In this document: in pieces, positions 60,426 through 64,000 of the stretch
How the letters are laid out: the number at the start of each line of letters is the position of its first letter
Numbering within the stretch: position 1 is the first letter of the stretch
DNA from: Candidatus Thioglobus autotrophicus
GTDB lineage: Bacteria; Pseudomonadota; Gammaproteobacteria; PS1; Pseudothioglobaceae
NCBI GenBank assembly: GCA_022448455.1
Contig: JAKUUR010000005.1
Location: forward strand, 1 to 64,000
Direction: 5' to 3'
DNA: 64,000 nucleotides
Position numbers and translations under genes: made by a program
Notes under the pieces: generated by a model
The model's input: the letters and a program-made list of their open reading frames with translations, nothing else
The model's database searches: none
What the model was told of the DNA's origin: nothing

Positions 60426-61928
60426 ATGCCAGATTTACTAACTCACGAGGAATACCAAGCGATTGGAAAATCACTAGATTTTCCAACTAACGCTTTTATC
60501 AATGGACAATTTCAGGCCTCTAAATCAGGTAACACTTTCGAAACAATTAACCCAGCAACGGGTCAAGTGATTGCCAAGATAGCGGCCTGCAACGCTGATG
60601 ATGTTGACCATGCCGTCATGAAGGCGCGAGAATCGTTCGACCAAGGACACTGGTCTAAGCTTCACCCAAGTGAGAGAAAAGAGGCACTCATTAAACTTTC
60701 AAAACTCATTAAGCGAAACATTCAAGAGCTCGCTGTGATGGAAAGCATTGATTCGGGTAAACCGATTCGTGACTGTGCAACAATTGACCTTCCAGAGACG
60801 ATTGATTGTCTTCTTTGGCATGCCGAGGCAGTTGATAAGATTTATGATCAAACCGCCCCTGCAGGTGAAGACGCTCTGGCAGTTATAGTTCGTGAACCAA
60901 TAGGTGTTGTTGGCTGTGTTTTGCCATGGAACTTCCCGTTATTGATGCTGGCTTGGAAAATAGCGCCTGCACTCGCTGCTGGTAACTCGGTTATTGTTAA
61001 ACCAGCTGAACAAACCAGCCTAACTGCTCTTAGAATAGCCGAACTATCAATAGAGGCAGGCATTCCAAGAGGTGTTTTTAATGTACTGACAGGAATGGGG
61101 CCAGATGTAGGGCAGCCCTTAGGTTTGCATCCAGATGTTGATATGGTTTCATTTACAGGTTCAACGGAAACTGGTCGTCGATTTCTGCGTTATTCGGCTG
61201 ACTCTAATCTCAAGAAAATCGTCCTTGAGTGTGGTGGAAAGAACCCGGCAATTGTTTTAGATGATGCCGAAGAATTGGATTTAGTTGCTGAACACTTGAT
61301 CAACGCCTCTTTTTGGAATATGGGCCAGAATTGCTCAGCTAGCTCTAGGTTAATCGTTCAAGAAAACATCAAAGAAGCCTTGTTAGACAAAATGCTTGCC
61401 CATCTTCGTGATTGGAAAACAGGAGATCCACTAGACCCTTCCAACTACCTTGGTTCTTTAGTTGATGTGGAACACTTCAAAAAAGTTTGCAGTTATTTGG
61501 ATAACGACAATATCATTACTGGCGGTGTCACCGAGAGTCCTTGTTACGTACTTCCAACTATAGTTGATAAGGTTGATCCTAACTCTAAATTAGCCCAAGA
61601 AGAAGTTTTTGGTCCGATACTCTCGGTAATAACTGTGAAATCATTCGATGAGGCCATCGCTGTTGCAAACAATACCGATTATGGTCTTGCCGCAAGTGTG
61701 TTTACAGCCAATGGCAAAAAAGCAATCAGGGCTGCAAGGTCAATTAAAGCTGGTACAGTAACAGTGAACTGCTATGGTGAAGGTGACATGAGCACACCAT
61801 TCGGCGGCTATAAGCAGTCAGGCTTTGGTGGAAGAGACAACTCTATTCATGCACATGATCAATACACAGAATTAAAAACGATCTGGATAGATCTTTCCGA
61901 CCGCGCTCCTGAAGAGTCTATCGACTAG
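60426..61928 (+). CDS. aldehyde dehydrogenase family (betaine aldehyde / gamma-aminobutyraldehyde type)
   Basis: LPWNFPLLMLAWKIAPALAAGNSVIVKPAEQTS, VLECGGKNPAIV, GQNCSASSRL, GGYKQSGFGGRDNS. Confidence 0.95.
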   Translation: MPDLLTHEEYQAIGKSLDFPTNAFINGQFQASKSGNTFETINPATGQVIAKIAACNADDVDHAVMKARESFDQGHWSKLHPSERKEALIKLSKLIKRNIQELAVMESIDSGKPIRDCATIDLPETIDCLLWHAEAVDKIYDQTAPAGEDALAVIVREPIGVVGCVLPWNFPLLMLAWKIAPALAAGNSVIVKPAEQTSLTALRIAELSIEAGIPRGVFNVLTGMGPDVGQPLGLHPDVDMVSFTGSTETGRRFLRYSADSNLKKIVLECGGKNPAIVLDDAEELDLVAEHLINASFWNMGQNCSASSRLIVQENIKEALLDKMLAHLRDWKTGDPLDPSNYLGSLVDVEHFKKVCSYLDNDNIITGGVTESPCYVLPTIVDKVDPNSKLAQEEVFGPILSVITVKSFDEAIAVANNTDYGLAASVFTANGKKAIRAARSIKAGTVTVNCYGEGDMSTPFGGYKQSGFGGRDNSIHAHDQYTELKTIWIDLSDRAPEESID

Positions 61929-61945
61929 CTTTTACCTGATAGTAA

Positions 61946-63301
61946 GTGGCTAGTATGATTCATCTCCCTGCCAACCCTGGCATCTCAGGCTGGAGAGGGA
62001 TTCTATCTGCTAGGCAGACCCATAAACAATTGGATGAAAATCTGAATGCTGACTATCTTGTAATTGGCGCAGGTTTTGCAGGACTCTCTGCGGCACGTCG
62101 CCTCAATCAATTACAGCCCGATGCCAAGATTGCAGTATTGGAGGCTTGTGAGGTGAGTGAAGGGCCGGCTGGTCGCAATTCAGGTTTTATGATTGACCTA
62201 CCTCATGACTTATCATCTGACGATTATTTAGGTAGCGTTAAAAAAGATATTGAACAAACGCTTATTAATCGATCTGCAATTGAATTTGCAAAAAGTGCTG
62301 CCGAAGAGTATCAAATGCCTTCAGAAGCACTACAACAAGTCGGCAAAACCAATGCAGCTGCAACCCCCAAAGGTATGACTTTCAACGCCGACTACGCAAA
62401 ACATTTAACCAAAACAGGCGAGGATTATCGACTATTAGATGCCACTCAAATGCATGACCTTACTGGCATCAACTACTACCAAGGGGGGTTATGGACACCC
62501 GGAACCGTGCTCTTGCAACCCGCCCTCTATATCCGAGGCTTTGCCGATGGTGTTGCGCAATATGCAAACTTACATCTCTATGAAAACTCTCCGGTCATTG
62601 ATTTGATTTATGAAGGTAAACACGATGGTCAAACAATTTGGAAAGCTAAAACTATGCTAGGTTCAGTCACCAGCCCTAAAGTCATTTTGGCTGTCAACGG
62701 TTTGATTGAAAAATTTGGATATTTTCAAAATAGACTGATGCATATTTTTACATATGCCTCTATGACCAGACAACTTAGCTCCGAGGAAGTTGAGAGTTTA
62801 GGAGGTCAAGCTGAATGGGCATTTACCTCAGCAGACCCAATGGGCTCATCCATTAGGCGCTTATCCGGAATAGGGGGGGATCGGATTATGGTTCGCAATC
62901 GCTTTACCTATGATCCCAGCATGGAAGTCTCACAATCACGAATGGCTGCAGTGTCCAATAGCCATATATCGGCTTTCAATGCTCGATTCCCGATGCTAGA
63001 CAAAGTATCAATGGAGTATTGCTGGGGAGGCCGCTTATGTTTAAGTTTAAACAACGTCTTCGCACAAGGCGAGGTTGCAGAAGGCGTATATTCTGCATGC
63101 TGTCAGAATGGTCTTGGTACAGCCAAAGGTACAGCCATTGGAATTATCTCTGCTGAAAAAGCGAGTGGCACTAAAGAAAGCCTTGTTCCTAATTTTAAAA
63201 CAGAAGAAGCACCAAAAAAACTCCTCCCAAAGCCGTTGATGTGGATTGGCGTCAATAGCTATATTCGCTGGAAAGAGCTAGGCGCAGGCAAAGAAAAATA
63301 A
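61946..63301 (+). CDS. FAD-dependent oxidoreductase, DAO family (PuuB/DadA-like)
   Basis: DYLVIGAGFAGLSAARRLNQL, GPAGRNSGFMIDLPHDL, YCWGGRLCLSLN, CCQNGLGTAKGT; start GTG 61946 or ATG 61955. Confidence 0.9.
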   Translation: MASMIHLPANPGISGWRGILSARQTHKQLDENLNADYLVIGAGFAGLSAARRLNQLQPDAKIAVLEACEVSEGPAGRNSGFMIDLPHDLSSDDYLGSVKKDIEQTLINRSAIEFAKSAAEEYQMPSEALQQVGKTNAAATPKGMTFNADYAKHLTKTGEDYRLLDATQMHDLTGINYYQGGLWTPGTVLLQPALYIRGFADGVAQYANLHLYENSPVIDLIYEGKHDGQTIWKAKTMLGSVTSPKVILAVNGLIEKFGYFQNRLMHIFTYASMTRQLSSEEVESLGGQAEWAFTSADPMGSSIRRLSGIGGDRIMVRNRFTYDPSMEVSQSRMAAVSNSHISAFNARFPMLDKVSMEYCWGGRLCLSLNNVFAQGEVAEGVYSACCQNGLGTAKGTAIGIISAEKASGTKESLVPNFKTEEAPKKLLPKPLMWIGVNSYIRWKELGAGKEK

Positions 63302-63450
63302 TCGCTAATTAAAACCTATAACTGGATCACCACAATATCTATTCGAAGTCATACCTAAGCCTGATATTTTTGGTGTTAAAATAACCAAATTTCCATTTAT
63401 GAGCGCGATAAATCTAGGCTCAGAACACAAATAAATTAAGGTTAATTTTT

Positions 63451-64000
63451 ATGATTGATAAGTTTGATAGAATTAAATTAGGCCATTTTCCAACTCCTAT
63501 AGAATATTTAAATAATATTACCGAACATTTAAACGGTCCTCAAATATATATAAAAAGGGATGATTGCACTGGTTTAGCCACAGGCGGAAATAAAACAAGA
63601 AAATTGGAATTTCTAATGCCTGATGCCATTAAAAACCAGGCTGATCTTGTTGTTACTGTGGGTGCCGTTCAATCCAACCATACCCGTCAAACCGCTGCTG
63701 CGTGTGCAAAACTTGGTTTGAAGTGTCTAATCGTTTTAGAACAAAGATTGAAAGATGCCCCAAATGCTTACATGACATCAGGAAATGTTTTCTTAGATAA
63801 ACTTTTTGGCGCTGAAATCGTGCTATGCCCTAGCGGAAAAGATGTCAAAGAATACGCTGAAGAAATAATGGCAGAAAGAAAAAATGATGGCGCTAATCCT
63901 TATTACATTCCTGTTGGTGGCAGTAATCATATTGGTACACTTGGATATATTGAATGCATGAGAGAAATTATTGAAGACGATAAAGACAATTCGTTTACTC
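63451..64000 (+). CDS. PLP-dependent D-cysteine desulfhydrase / L-cysteate sulfo-lyase family, truncated by window end
   Basis: MIDKFDRIKLGHFPTPIEYLNNITEHLNGPQIYIKRDDCTGLATGGNKTRKLEFLM...GAVQSNHTRQTAAACAKLGL, open to the window edge. Confidence 0.88.
   Translation, partial: MIDKFDRIKLGHFPTPIEYLNNITEHLNGPQIYIKRDDCTGLATGGNKTRKLEFLMPDAIKNQADLVVTVGAVQSNHTRQTAAACAKLGLKCLIVLEQRLKDAPNAYMTSGNVFLDKLFGAEIVLCPSGKDVKEYAEEIMAERKNDGANPYYIPVGGSNHIGTLGYIECMREIIEDDKDNSFT

Overview
This 64 kb, low-GC window looks like a free-living marine gammaproteobacterium. A SUP05/Ca. Thioglobus-type lineage is my inference from gene content and is not proven. The left part (about 0-26 kb) is mostly housekeeping: prs, rpoD, tRNA-Ile(CAU), cysQ-like, nadC, lpxB, yhbY, lysA, an lptM-like lipoprotein, aat, nudE, leuB, cysS, PPi-type PFK, adk, lptA/lptC, thiE, cfa and dsbB. 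It also holds a compact rubredoxin / DUF3501 / Fe-S oxidoreductase / rubrerythrin cluster divergent from an OxyR-like regulator. The right part (about 25.7-64 kb) is a dense catabolic island for methylated and N-containing small molecules. It contains heterotetrameric sarcosine oxidase (soxBDAG) with an adjacent HD-domain putative oxygenase, a fused hydantoinase/oxoprolinase, a DUF1989 protein, a GMC oxidoreductase, two DMT permeases, a convincing creatinase and a complete glycine cleavage system (gcvTHP plus a GcvR-like ACT protein). Further right are a mixed dehydrogenase/racemase/aldolase/dioxygenase run, a DUF3726-like plus 568-aa unknown pair next to an M19 dipeptidase, and a non-pyrrolysine MttB-family methyltransferase with DapA-like, ALDH and DAO-family genes. 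The strongest structural finds are a ~118-bp direct duplication flanking a two-gene cassette (48.17-49.98 kb), an internally deleted SDR pseudogene (59.36-59.51 kb) and an LptC-like protein with extra C-terminal repeats. Two small genes missing from the supplied ORF track (lptM-like and rubredoxin) were recovered by reading the sequence.
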